In this document: piece after piece, positions 1 through 8,427 of the stretch
How positions within the stretch are numbered: position 1 is the first letter of the stretch
Layout: each line of letters begins with the position of its first letter
Assembly (NCBI GenBank): GCA_016285515.1
Contig: JAEEQW010000009.1
Span: 69,561-109,343 of the forward strand
Direction: 5' to 3'
DNA from: Bacteroidales bacterium
Lineage (GTDB): Bacteria > Bacteroidota > Bacteroidia > Bacteroidales > BM520
DNA length: 39,783 nt
Translations under genes and position numbers: made by a program
The notes under the pieces: model-generated
Databases searched by the model: none
Told to the model about the DNA's origin: nothing
Seen by the model: only the letters and a program-made list of their open reading frames with translations

Positions 1-605
1 ACAATGAGAAATTCCAACAGGAGAAATCCTGTCACTGACAAACTGAGGCGTATCCATAAATCGGTGTTAATGCCTAACTGTACATTGTTGACAATTACTG
101 CCAACAGCGTCAGGGCGGCAATGTCGGAAATAATGGTTGCGCCTATGGTTATGGGTATTGAGTGGTCATTCGTGATATTGCGTTTTGTGACAATAGGGTA
201 GGTCACTAAGGTATGTGTGCTGAAAGTTGAGGCGAACAGGATGCTTCTGTCAAAATTAAAGTGAAATATGTAGCGGAATAGGAAATAACCTATGAGTAGC
301 GGAATAGTAAATGTAAGAAATCCGAACAGAAGGCTTTTGTATTTGTAGGCCTGAAATTCCTCGAGGTTGAGATCCAATGCGGTAAGGAACATGAGATACA
401 GCAGCCCTATGGTGGACAGAAGTTCAAAAGTGGCATTGTTTTCGACTATATTGAAGCCATAAGGACCGATGATTATGCCGCAGATAATCAGTCCGATGAC
501 ACTTGGAATGTTCAGTTTGTCGAACAGTATGGGCATTATGAGAATAATCAAAAGTATTACGGCGAACAGCAATACGGGATTCGTTATGGCCATTGACAAA
601 AGCAT
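1..605 (-). CDS. CPA2-type cation/proton antiporter, N-terminal part (cut by window edge)
   Basis: This is the first ~200 codons of an inner-membrane sodium or potassium/proton antiporter; the rest lies outside the window. Reading the minus strand gives a start MLLSMAITNP followed by alternating hydrophobic helices, including VIGLIICGIIIGPYGF, a typical TM2 of the KefB/NhaS3-like CPA2 family. Further on come STHTLVTYPIV and GATIISDIAALTLLAVI, the segment corresponding to the polar unwound helix and the ion-binding Asp region. I chose the ATG at 605; an in-frame ATG at 593 is equally possible because no Shine-Dalgarno decides between them. A -7 element at 649-642 would give a leader of about 30 nt. 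The gene is divergent from the DUF4290-murA cluster. The family assignment is firm; the transported ion cannot be told. Confidence 0.8.
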   Translation of the reverse strand, partial: MLLSMAITNPVLLFAVILLIILIMPILFDKLNIPSVIGLIICGIIIGPYGFNIVENNATFELLSTIGLLYLMFLTALDLNLEEFQAYKYKSLLFGFLTFTIPLLIGYFLFRYIFHFNFDRSILFASTFSTHTLVTYPIVTKRNITNDHSIPITIGATIISDIAALTLLAVIVNNVQLGINTDLWIRLSLSVTGFLLLEFLI

Positions 606-641
606 GCGGCGAATGAAATTTCTTATTTGCGAAATAATGTA

Positions 642-649
642 CAAAGTTA
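642..649 (-). promoter_or_regulatory. Bacteroidota -7 element for the antiporter gene
   Basis: The minus strand reads TAACTTTG, which fits the TAnnTTTG consensus, about 35 nt before the antiporter start. I see no good TTTG at the -33 position. Confidence 0.45.
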
Positions 650-665
650 ATTAAAAAAATTGATA

Positions 666-673
666 TATCTTTG
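666..673 (+). promoter_or_regulatory. Bacteroidota -7 element for the DUF4290-murA cluster
   Basis: TATCTTTG matches TAnnTTTG, 26 nt before the ATG at 700. It lies back to back with the minus-strand element at 649-642, so a single ~30-bp region drives both divergent units. No clear -33 TTTG is present. Confidence 0.55.
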
Positions 674-699
674 CAAGATTATTAAAGTAATTAGGAATA

Positions 700-1344
700 A
701 TGAGTTACAATACCTCAAGGGAAAAGATTGCCCTGCCTGAATTTGGCCGCAATTTTCAGAGCATGGTAGAATATATCAATACGATAGAAGACAAGACATT
801 AAGGACCAAAGCTGCATACAGATTGGTGGAAGTCATGTCGAACATGACTACTGCCGCAAAAGAAGGTGATTTCAACAGAAAGTTGTGGGATCAGATGTTC
901 ATCATGTCGGATTACAAGCTTGATGTGGATTCCCCTTATCCTATGCCGGAACGCGAAGAGGTTAACAAAAAGCCTATGACTGTAAATTATAATGTCAACA
1001 ATATACATTTTCGTCACTATGGAAATTTGATACATTCGCTTATCAATAAGGCTTCGGAAATGGAGGACGGTGAAGAGAAGGACAAGGTGGTTTCTGACAT
1101 TGCGCTTCAGATGAAGAAACTTTATCTGCAGTGGAGCCTTGACAATGTTGAGGATTTGCAGATTTTCCAGGATCTTCAGATTCTTTCTGGTGGTAAGGTT
1201 AAGGTTAATCCGGAATTGGTATTACCCTCATCGGAGGAACTGCTGGAGAAAGAACGCGATAGAAACAGCAGGAATCAGTTCAATAATCGCAAGGGCAAGA
1301 AACAGAACAAGAAGAAAAAAAACCGTGATTATCAGAAACAATAG
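700..1344 (+). CDS. DUF4290 family protein
   Basis: A 214-residue cytoplasmic protein that opens [20 protein letters not shown], the conserved start of the Bacteroidota-specific DUF4290 family, whose role is unknown. The body is helical and acidic. The last ~30 residues are strongly basic and Lys/Asn-rich ([18 protein letters not shown]), so the tail may contact nucleic acid or the ribosome; that is inference. It ends 2 bp before murA, so the two are almost certainly co-transcribed from the promoter at 666-673. The DUF4290-murA neighbourhood is usual in Bacteroidota and argues for a housekeeping role. Confidence 0.85.
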   Translation: MSYNTSREKIALPEFGRNFQSMVEYINTIEDKTLRTKAAYRLVEVMSNMTTAAKEGDFNRKLWDQMFIMSDYKLDVDSPYPMPEREEVNKKPMTVNYNVNNIHFRHYGNLIHSLINKASEMEDGEEKDKVVSDIALQMKKLYLQWSLDNVEDLQIFQDLQILSGGKVKVNPELVLPSSEELLEKERDRNSRNQFNNRKGKKQNKKKKNRDYQKQ

Positions 1345-1346
1345 TT

Positions 1347-2657
1347 ATGGCTACAGTTTTTAAGATAAAAGGCGGAAGAAAACTTTCAGGTGAGATAGTG
1401 CCTCAAGGCGCGAAGAATGAAGCGTTGCAGGTGTTGTGTGCTTCGTTGCTCACAACGGAACGTGTTGATTATTATAACGTTCCGGATATTTTGGATGTCA
1501 ACAGGCTGCTGAAGCTGATAGAATTGCTCGGGGCGGAAGTCGTGCGTGACGGACATCATGTAAGCATTACAGCCAAAAATATTGACATCAGCAAGGCGAT
1601 GACTGAGGAATATTCGCAACTTTCGGGCGTGTTCAGAGGTTCGGTAATGCTTGTAGGACCGATGCTTTCACGTTTCAGGAAGGCGTATATCTATAAACCT
1701 GGCGGTGATAAGATAGGCCGTAGGCGTCTCGACACTCATTACTTCGGCCTCAACAAACTTGGAGCCGAGCTTCATGTTGAGGACAATTCACCGTATATCA
1801 CTATTACCGCAGACCGACTTCAGGGAACTTACATGCTGCTTGACGAGGCGTCAGTTACCGGTACCGCCAATATCATAATGGCGTCGGTTTTTGCAGAAGG
1901 CAAGACAACTATTTTCAATGCTGCGTGTGAACCATACATTGTGCAGCTTTGCACTTTGTTGAATAATATGGGGGCAAATATTAAAGGTGTTCGCTCGAAT
2001 CTTCTTACTATTGAAGGCGTTACGTCACTTAACGGAGCAACACACACAATACTTCCTGATATGATTGAAATTGGCTCGTTCATTGGAATGGCTGCGATGA
2101 CTGCTTCGGAAATACGCATCAAAGACGTGTGTTTAAGCGAGTTGGGGCTTATCCCTACGGTTTTTTCCCGTCTTGGCATCGAACCGTATATCGATAATAA
2201 TGACCTTGTTGTCCCTGCATTGCAACATTACGAGATCAAGCCTTTCGATGACGGCTCTCTGATGACGATATCGGACGCCCCGTGGCCTGGTTTCTCCCCT
2301 GACCTTATCAGTATTGCCCTTGTGACTGCTATTCAGGCAAAAGGCAGCGTTCTCATCCATCAGAAGATGTTTGAAAGCCGATTGTTTTTTGTGGACAAGC
2401 TGATAGACATGGGAGCTCAGATTATTCTGTGTGACCCGCACAGAGCAACAGTAATCGGACTTGATCACAGCATTCCGTTGAGGGGTATTTCACTTACCTC
2501 TCCTGATATACGTGCAGGAGTGGCACTGCTTATCGCCGCTTTATCGGCTGAAGGTACAAGCGTTATCCATAATATTGATCAGATAGATCGCGGATATCAG
2601 GACATTGATGGCCGTTTGAGGGCAATAGGTGCTGATATTCAACGTGTTGAAGAATAA
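1347..2657 (+). CDS. murA: UDP-N-acetylglucosamine 1-carboxyvinyltransferase (MurA)
   Basis: Cytoplasmic enzyme of the first committed step of peptidoglycan synthesis: it transfers enolpyruvate from PEP to UDP-GlcNAc. At 436 residues it is a little longer than the E. coli enzyme. The N-terminal GAKNEALQ contains the substrate-binding Lys23-Asn24 pair. The active-site loop reads [15 protein letters not shown]: Asp121 stands where E. coli has Cys115. The C-terminal [18 protein letters not shown] and [12 protein letters not shown] are conserved EPSP-synthase-fold motifs. The Cys-to-Asp change is usual in Bacteroides-type MurA and is known in other bacteria to prevent alkylation by fosfomycin, so intrinsic resistance is expected. 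It sits between the DUF4290 and DUF3078 genes, 2 and 27 bp away. Confidence 0.97.
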   Translation: MATVFKIKGGRKLSGEIVPQGAKNEALQVLCASLLTTERVDYYNVPDILDVNRLLKLIELLGAEVVRDGHHVSITAKNIDISKAMTEEYSQLSGVFRGSVMLVGPMLSRFRKAYIYKPGGDKIGRRRLDTHYFGLNKLGAELHVEDNSPYITITADRLQGTYMLLDEASVTGTANIIMASVFAEGKTTIFNAACEPYIVQLCTLLNNMGANIKGVRSNLLTIEGVTSLNGATHTILPDMIEIGSFIGMAAMTASEIRIKDVCLSELGLIPTVFSRLGIEPYIDNNDLVVPALQHYEIKPFDDGSLMTISDAPWPGFSPDLISIALVTAIQAKGSVLIHQKMFESRLFFVDKLIDMGAQIILCDPHRATVIGLDHSIPLRGISLTSPDIRAGVALLIAALSAEGTSVIHNIDQIDRGYQDIDGRLRAIGADIQRVEE

Positions 2658-2684
2658 TTTTTAATTCTGTAAAATTTATAAACT

Positions 2685-3581
2685 ATGAAAAAATTTATTA
2701 TCGTTGCAGTCATGTTACTGTCAGTTGTAACCTGTTTCGGTCAGGATGATAAAACCGAGACTAAGAATTGGGACAAAGGAGTAACTACATCGTTGAACTT
2801 TTCGCAGGTAGCATTCTCCAATTGGGCTGCAGGTGGAGTCAACTCCATTTCATTCAACGGGTTTGTCAAGGCTTTTGCCAATTATAACAAGGACAAATCA
2901 CATTGGCTCAATAACATCGACCTTGAGTATGGATTGATTCGTACAAGTGATATCGATTATCTTAAGAAATCCAATGATAAGATTTATTTGGAGAGCAAAT
3001 ATGGCTATGATTTGGCAAAAAAATGGAGATTGACTGCTACATTTAATTTTCTTAGCCAACTAACAAACGGTTATGATTATACAATCCTTGATGATAACGG
3101 CAATTTCAAGCTCCTTTCAGGTTTCATGTCTCCTGGTTATATTCAGTTTGGTGTCGGCTTTGATTATCTGCCAGTGGATTACTTTACCATCAATTTGTCG
3201 CCATTGATGTCAAGGCTGACTATAGTCACAATCCCTGAACTGAGGACCAAATACGGCAATGCTGCCGATCAGGTTGTAAGATGTGGTCTGGGCGCTCAGG
3301 TTGGATTTGATTTCAACAAGGAAATCTTTAAGAATGTAACATTGCAGACGAGTGCAAAGGCGTTCTTCGACTATCTTGACAAGCAAGGCTATAATCCTGT
3401 TGTAAACTGGGATCTGGCAATTGTGATGCAGATAAACAAATTTATGGCTGCTAACATCGGAACGAGCCTTATATGGGATAAGAATGTCCTTGTCTTAGAC
3501 ACTGATGGTGATGGCGTTTATGACAAGAGTGCTTTACAGTTCAAGGAACTGTTGGGTGTGGGATTCACGTTTTCATTTTAA
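2685..3581 (+). CDS. DUF3078 family outer-membrane protein
   Basis: A 298-residue exported protein. The signal peptide (about residues 1-19) ends at CFGQ. The mature part has alternating beta-strand patterns and aromatic turns, with SLNFSQVAFSNWAAGGVNS near its start, as in the DUF3078 family of Bacteroidota, which is thought to form an outer-membrane beta-barrel. It ends GVGFTFSF, a typical barrel C-terminus with a terminal Phe. It follows murA by 27 bp and probably ends the cluster. Its function is unknown. Confidence 0.85.
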   Translation: MKKFIIVAVMLLSVVTCFGQDDKTETKNWDKGVTTSLNFSQVAFSNWAAGGVNSISFNGFVKAFANYNKDKSHWLNNIDLEYGLIRTSDIDYLKKSNDKIYLESKYGYDLAKKWRLTATFNFLSQLTNGYDYTILDDNGNFKLLSGFMSPGYIQFGVGFDYLPVDYFTINLSPLMSRLTIVTIPELRTKYGNAADQVVRCGLGAQVGFDFNKEIFKNVTLQTSAKAFFDYLDKQGYNPVVNWDLAIVMQINKFMAANIGTSLIWDKNVLVLDTDGDGVYDKSALQFKELLGVGFTFSF

Positions 3582-3611
3582 CGGAGGAAGCCATTTTCCC
3601 GGAAGAGCTGT

Positions 3612-4037
3612 TCAGATATGACGAGATGGATTAATGGGATTGAAGTCAATATCCATAATTGAATTCAAAGGTATTTTCTTCCCGTCCTCCATTATCAGCT
3701 GATGCTCGTATTCGTCTAATCTTTTCATTATCCCGGTATAAGTTTGATAGGAGCCGCCTGACTTAAAAGCGTCCGGCTGAAAGTATATTATTGTCAATGT
3801 TGGCTTTTCGTCAAGTATTTCCATCAGCAATGACATCTTGCGGTTCAACTGCTCATTGGAATATTCTTCCATGTCCATCTTGTCATCGGTATGTCTGCCT
3901 GACTCCCTGATGGCAGCATCGTAGCCTGTCAATGCGGAAAACGGAGCAAACTGTGCTGCACGTTCAAGCATTGTCATCCGCTTATGGTTCTTCGGTTCCC
4001 AATGCGGTAAATTAATTATGTCGTTATTTGTATCCAT
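3612..4037 (-). CDS. YolD-like protein, partner of the adjacent Y-family polymerase
   Basis: A 141-residue cytoplasmic protein with the YolD-like core HKRMTMLERAAQFAPFSALTGYD at about residues 18-40, followed by a helical segment and a small beta domain. In Firmicutes, YolD-family genes commonly sit beside a UvrX/DinB-type error-prone polymerase. Here the gene lies 30 bp downstream of such a polymerase on the same strand, which supports the call. Its biochemical role is not established; a regulatory or accessory role in lesion bypass is inferred. It converges on the DUF3078 gene with a 30-bp gap. Confidence 0.75.
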   Translation of the reverse strand: MDTNNDIINLPHWEPKNHKRMTMLERAAQFAPFSALTGYDAAIRESGRHTDDKMDMEEYSNEQLNRKMSLLMEILDEKPTLTIIYFQPDAFKSGGSYQTYTGIMKRLDEYEHQLIMEDGKKIPLNSIMDIDFNPINPSRHI

Positions 4038-4067
4038 GGCTGACTTCAGATTTATGAACTATCATAT

Positions 4068-5576
4068 CTATTCGTGATGACCTCCTATTTGAGCGTTGCG
4101 GTCTATTGCGGTGGCTCCTTCCTCAAAATTCAGTCCCTTAAGAATTGCATTCTTGCCGAAACGCTGTTTTATGGCGAGGCGGGCATCCTGTATTTTCCGT
4201 TCTTTATCCAATGCCTGCTGCTCTTGCTGTTTCTTGGCCTTCAGTTCCTCGTAATTGGTAAAAAGGTCAAGTTGTTGAATATCAGCATTATGCTTGGCGG
4301 AGTCCTCGTCAATCACATGGTTTGTGGCAATGTTCAGTCTTCGGATGAGCAAATCGGGATTGACTATTCGGTCGTAGAGTTCAACGATGGCCTGCGTGAT
4401 GAGCATCGAAGATGATGTCTGCATTTTGAGGTTGGCTGTTCCTTGTGCATGTTTCGGCACCTGCCGTCCATAGTGGTCAATATGCACTTCTCCATGATAT
4501 TTGGCTCGAATTTCAGGATTGGTCAGACTTTCGGTATCATAACCTATAGTGAGCACCAGTTGGTCTGTCACCTTGTGTTTTGCAACGAGGTCAAGAGCGA
4601 TGGCATCGGACATTTCCTGGACTACCACCTTTGCCTTAGTGAAATTGTAAGGGTCCTTCAGTACCTGGCCGCTGCTGAGTGAATTGCTTTCAGGCTTATA
4701 AGCTTTTATCATATCCATTGTGCATGGTTCGTAGCCCCATGCATGGTCTATCAGCAATTCTGCGTTCACTCCGAACAGATTGTAAAGGAAATCCTCATGC
4801 TGTAGTGATGCCTGAGCAATTTTACCCATTGTGTCGATGCCATACGGAGCCAGTCTTGCAGCAGTGCCTCTGCCCACGCGCCAGAAGCTGGTAATCGGTT
4901 TGTAATTCCACAAAAGTCTTCTGTACGACATTTCGTCAAGTTCCGCTATGCGTACTCCGTCTTTGTCAGCCTCTTTGTGCTTGGCTACAATATCCATGGC
5001 AACCTTGGCCAAATACAAGTTGGTGCCGATGCCTGCTGTGGCTGTGATTCCGGTTTTGCTTAACACGTCACGTATCACCTTCATGGTGAATTCATAGGCG
5101 GTCATTTTGTATGTGCCGAGATATCCGGTTACATCAATAAAAACTTCATCAATGCTATAGACATGTATGTCTTCTGACGAAACGTATTTCAGGTAGGTTT
5201 CATAAATTTTGGAACTAACATTTATGTAATGTGCCATGCGAGGCGGCGCGATTATGTAGTCAAGCTCCCAGTCGGGATGAGTGGCCAGCTCATTGGCATT
5301 GCAAGATTTCCCGGACATCCTCCATGAAGCCTTTTTTTTCCGTTGGAGGTTGATTTCCTTAACACGCTGTACGACTTCGAAGAGACGTGCCCTTCCGCTG
5401 ATGCCGTAATCTTTCAGTGCCGGTGACACTGCGAGACAGATGGTTTTCTCAGTCCGGCTCTTGTCGGCAACAACGAGATTGGTGGTCAGAGGATCAAGAC
5501 CCCTGTCCACACATTCTACCGAAGCGTAGAAGCTTTTCATGTCAATTGCCACGTAAGTGTGACTGTCGTTTCCCAT
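4068..5576 (-). CDS. Y-family (UmuC/DinB-like) translesion DNA polymerase
   Basis: A 502-residue error-prone polymerase of the ImpB/MucB/SamB type. The palm motifs are intact: AIDMKSFYASVEC holds metal-binding Asp12, and YSIDEVFIDVTGY holds the Asp143-Glu144 pair. A helix-hairpin-helix-like stretch (LAPYGIDTMGKIAQ) and a little-finger region follow. Residues about 75-108 are an insertion typical of the UvrX-like group. The C-terminal ~60 residues are charged and Gln-rich. The start ATG is 8 bp after the C69 dipeptidase stop, and the YolD-like gene follows, so it may depend on the dipeptidase promoter. I see no LexA-type site. Which paralog (DinB, UmuC or UvrX) is the nearest relative is uncertain. 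Confidence 0.9.
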   Translation of the reverse strand: MGNDSHTYVAIDMKSFYASVECVDRGLDPLTTNLVVADKSRTEKTICLAVSPALKDYGISGRARLFEVVQRVKEINLQRKKKASWRMSGKSCNANELATHPDWELDYIIAPPRMAHYINVSSKIYETYLKYVSSEDIHVYSIDEVFIDVTGYLGTYKMTAYEFTMKVIRDVLSKTGITATAGIGTNLYLAKVAMDIVAKHKEADKDGVRIAELDEMSYRRLLWNYKPITSFWRVGRGTAARLAPYGIDTMGKIAQASLQHEDFLYNLFGVNAELLIDHAWGYEPCTMDMIKAYKPESNSLSSGQVLKDPYNFTKAKVVVQEMSDAIALDLVAKHKVTDQLVLTIGYDTESLTNPEIRAKYHGEVHIDHYGRQVPKHAQGTANLKMQTSSSMLITQAIVELYDRIVNPDLLIRRLNIATNHVIDEDSAKHNADIQQLDLFTNYEELKAKKQQEQQALDKERKIQDARLAIKQRFGKNAILKGLNFEEGATAIDRNAQIGGHHE

Positions 5577-5584
5577 AGAATCAG

Positions 5585-7279
5585 CTATCTCTCCTGACGA
5601 TCAATCACCTTTTTCAATTGATAGCGTTCGTCCGTTGATTTCCCAATAGCATTGATAAACTGTTTGTCGTATCCGGGCGTAGAGTAGGGGCCACGAAGCA
5701 GTTCACCGTCCTTTGCAGGACGCACCACTTGGTCGTTGTATCTCACAATTAGGAACTTGGCCAGCTTGTCCCAACGTTGCATCATGCGTTCTGCATAGGC
5801 TATGCTTTTTCGGTTCAGGAAGCTTTGGCGGTCAACGGGCTGCATATCCTTTATGGAGAGCAATACGCTGTCCTGGTCGGCAAAATAATAGCCTTCCAAC
5901 TCTTTTTGCGCCTCACGCAGGTCGCCTATCATCATTGAATAGCGCGGATAGACCATATTGGCCACCCAGTTGTTCATCCAGAAGGCGGACTCATAGCTGA
6001 ACTCGTTGTGAGGATTGTTCTCGGAACGGAAGCAGTCGGGTACTTGGGTTATACAACAATACAGTGGTACGTATGCCACCATGTTGGCATCATCGCAGTT
6101 GAACCAAGTGACGCCGCCCACATCATCGGGCAGCCACGAACGCATTTGGCAGGCCATGGTGAAAGCCGTTTGTTGTGTGGCGATGGGACGCTCACGGAAA
6201 TAATCGATGCTGTCGCTGTCGCTAAAGTGCATTGGCAGTGGACGGATAGGCATTCCCCAAGGACCGGCAGTCATGTCAGCGGTCATATCCAATGGCGTGT
6301 CTTCGAAGTGGTCGCGCATATCGGCTTGCAAGTCTTGCATGGAAAGTGGCTTGTCGGGCTTAATCCATAGCGGCAGGTGGTCGCATTGGTCAAAGTGCCC
6401 GTTAATGTAGGGAAGGTATTTGTCCATCTCTTCGTGGCTATAGTGATGGCGGAAGAAACTCCACACACGTGCATCGGCATAGCGCACATTTTCGAAGTCA
6501 ATCGGGCAGTAGGCATCGCGGAACGAGAAGTCCTCGTCATTGCCATTGAAAAAGCCCATTTCCTTGGCAAAACTGATGACATCTTTGGCGTAAACGCATT
6601 CAATCTCAGGGTTGTTTATGTTCTTCAGGTTATTACTGCTGATGCTGTATTTCGATTTTTTTTCCAAAGGGAACTGACGGATACGGCTCAGGTTGGCATG
6701 GGCGCAGATGCAGTCGTCGGGGATTCGCAAAGCCACCCAAACGGCTCCATTATGCTCAGGCCCTTTGCCTATGATTTCCATAATCCAGGCTTCGTTGGGG
6801 TCGCAGACGGTGATGGTTTCCCCACTGCTGTTGTAGCCGTATTCCTCAACCAATTCGGCCATACATTTGATGGCTTCTCGTGCTGTGGAGGAACGTTGCA
6901 GAGCCAAATGCATTAAGGAGAAATAGTCCAGCAAGCCTTCGTGGTTGACCAACTCTGTGCGTCCGACAAATGTGGTCTCGACAATGGTCACCTGCCGTTC
7001 GTTCATCAGTCCGACGACATTGTAGGTGTATTCCACTTGCTTTACAAAACGGTCTTTGTGAGCAGGGCCCCAGCCGTGGATAGGAATCAGCTCTCCGGCT
7101 GCGTGCCTGCCCGAAGGAGTATAAAACAATGAACCGGAATAGCAGAATCCATCGCAGTTGTAAGTACACATCACACTGCCGTCTGTAGAGGCCTTTTTGC
7201 CTACTATCAAATTGGTGCATGCCATAGCAGTTTCAAGGCCAAAAATCATCGTTAAAACTATAGAAAACAATCTTTTCAT
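5585..7279 (-). CDS. C69 family dipeptidase (PepD-like), exported
   Basis: A 564-residue Ntn-hydrolase of the C69 dipeptidase family. The signal peptide MKRLFSIVLTMIFGLETAMA is followed directly by CTNLIVGKKAS. Cys21 is therefore both the first mature residue and the predicted N-terminal nucleophile, as in other exported C69 enzymes. Conserved family features follow: DGSVMCTYNCDG, VDHEG-like VNHEGLLDY, and AHANLSRIRQFP. It probably cleaves short peptides in the periplasm. A consensus promoter lies at 7358-7328. The Y-family polymerase starts 8 bp after its stop, an unusual pairing that could be simple read-through. Confidence 0.92.
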   Translation of the reverse strand: MKRLFSIVLTMIFGLETAMACTNLIVGKKASTDGSVMCTYNCDGFCYSGSLFYTPSGRHAAGELIPIHGWGPAHKDRFVKQVEYTYNVVGLMNERQVTIVETTFVGRTELVNHEGLLDYFSLMHLALQRSSTAREAIKCMAELVEEYGYNSSGETITVCDPNEAWIMEIIGKGPEHNGAVWVALRIPDDCICAHANLSRIRQFPLEKKSKYSISSNNLKNINNPEIECVYAKDVISFAKEMGFFNGNDEDFSFRDAYCPIDFENVRYADARVWSFFRHHYSHEEMDKYLPYINGHFDQCDHLPLWIKPDKPLSMQDLQADMRDHFEDTPLDMTADMTAGPWGMPIRPLPMHFSDSDSIDYFRERPIATQQTAFTMACQMRSWLPDDVGGVTWFNCDDANMVAYVPLYCCITQVPDCFRSENNPHNEFSYESAFWMNNWVANMVYPRYSMMIGDLREAQKELEGYYFADQDSVLLSIKDMQPVDRQSFLNRKSIAYAERMMQRWDKLAKFLIVRYNDQVVRPAKDGELLRGPYSTPGYDKQFINAIGKSTDERYQLKKVIDRQER

Positions 7280-7327
7280 AGCTTAAATATCATTTAATAG
7301 ATTTTTAGTAGGGGATTATTAATCATG

Positions 7328-7358
7328 CAAAGATACATCATTTTTCTTTGCAGACAAA
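7328..7358 (-). promoter_or_regulatory. Consensus Bacteroidota promoter of the C69 dipeptidase gene
   Basis: The minus strand has TTTG at 7358-7355, then 19 bp, then TATCTTTG at 7335-7328. This matches both the -33 and -7 consensus with canonical spacing, about 50 nt before the start codon. Confidence 0.75.
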
Positions 7359-7434
7359 ACATTTTGCAATTGATGCCTTGCAATTTTTAGGTCTCGTCAT
7401 TGGCATTTCAGTAATATAGTTCACATAATATGTG

Positions 7435-7442
7435 TATCTTTG
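7435..7442 (+). promoter_or_regulatory. Bacteroidota -7 element upstream of the flavodoxin gene
   Basis: TATCTTTG matches the -7 consensus. No matching -33 TTTG is at the right distance, and it lies 136 nt before the start codon, so a long leader would result. Confidence 0.4.
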
Positions 7443-7578
7443 CACTTTACGAATAAAACTTCAATGCCTCCAAATCAGTACTCATGTGAAACCAGATATT
7501 GGCCCAAGGTAGCATCCAAATACATAATATAATTATATGAATTATCGAAACCTAATGTAAACTTCAAATTAATAATCT

Positions 7579-8385
7579 ATGAAAAATATTATGACAGCCA
7601 TTGTAGTTGCAGTCGCCCTGTCGGCCTGCACATCCCAGCAGCCTAAGATGCTGGTGCTTTATTATTCCCAGGAAGGGACAACCCAGAAAGTTGCCGAAGA
7701 AATCGCTGCTCAGACTGGGGCGGACATCGAACGCATTGATGTGACAGAACCTTATTCCGGCAATTTCGAGGAAACTATCCAACGCTGCCTCAAGGAGCGT
7801 AAAGAGGGAATCTTGCCTCAAGCTAATCCTGTCAAGGCAGACCTTTCCAAGTATGATGTCATTTTCCTCGGTTATCCGATTTGGTTCGGGACATATCCAC
7901 CTTCAATTGCAGCATTGCTTAATGATTCCAAGTTTGACAACAAGACTGTGGTGCCGTTCTGCACCTTTGGCAGCGGTGGTTTGCAAAGCAGCATAGCCGA
8001 CCTGAAACAGGTGCTTCCCAATGCTAATATTTGCGAAGGTTTCGGCATCCGCGCTGCCCGTATTGGCAACCTGAAAACTGAATTGGAACGCTTCCTTATT
8101 CTTGGTGGATACAAGGAGGGCAAAGTGGAGCAATATCCCGACTATTCAGCGCAGGAACCCGTAACTGAGGAGCAGGCTGCCATCTTTGATGCCGCATGTT
8201 CTGGCTACCAGTTCCCGTTGGGAACACCTGTCAGTGTCGGCTCTCGCGAAACTTCCACCAACATGGACTATCTGTTTACGGCCGAGGGTAGCGGTCCTGA
8301 CGGAAACGTCTCCCGTTCAAAGGTGTATGTCACTGTCCCCAAGGCTGAAGGCTCCAAGCCTGAATTCACGATAGTTGTGCGGTAG
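7579..8385 (+). CDS. Flavodoxin-like lipoprotein
   Basis: A 268-residue protein. The N-terminus MKNIMTAIVVAVALSACTS is a lipoprotein signal with a lipobox ending at Cys17. A flavodoxin fold follows: KMLVLYYSQEGTTQKVAEEIA is the phosphate-binding loop of FMN flavodoxins, IFLGYPIWFGTYPP the second flavin-contacting segment, and FCTFGSGGLQSS the third. After about residue 185 an extra C-terminal portion of some 80 residues has no equivalent in short flavodoxins. Flavodoxins are normally cytosolic electron carriers; this one should be tethered to the outer face of the inner membrane or to the outer membrane. Its partner is unknown. Confidence 0.88.
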   Translation: MKNIMTAIVVAVALSACTSQQPKMLVLYYSQEGTTQKVAEEIAAQTGADIERIDVTEPYSGNFEETIQRCLKERKEGILPQANPVKADLSKYDVIFLGYPIWFGTYPPSIAALLNDSKFDNKTVVPFCTFGSGGLQSSIADLKQVLPNANICEGFGIRAARIGNLKTELERFLILGGYKEGKVEQYPDYSAQEPVTEEQAAIFDAACSGYQFPLGTPVSVGSRETSTNMDYLFTAEGSGPDGNVSRSKVYVTVPKAEGSKPEFTIVVR

Positions 8386-8427
8386 GCAATCACAATCCGT
8401 AGAATCTTTTAGCTGTAATCTTAACCA

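Larger units (their letters stand above)
7280..7578. other. Intergenic region holding two divergent promoters
   Basis: Almost 300 bp without a gene between the divergent dipeptidase and flavodoxin genes. It holds the two promoter elements listed separately and a short TTGCAATT direct repeat (about 7364-7386). I see no RNA gene or credible small reading frame. Confidence 0.5.

Noticed and set aside
6377..6916. A 179-codon open frame on the plus strand
   Set aside because: Antisense shadow of the C69 dipeptidase, without its own promoter or a recognisable domain.
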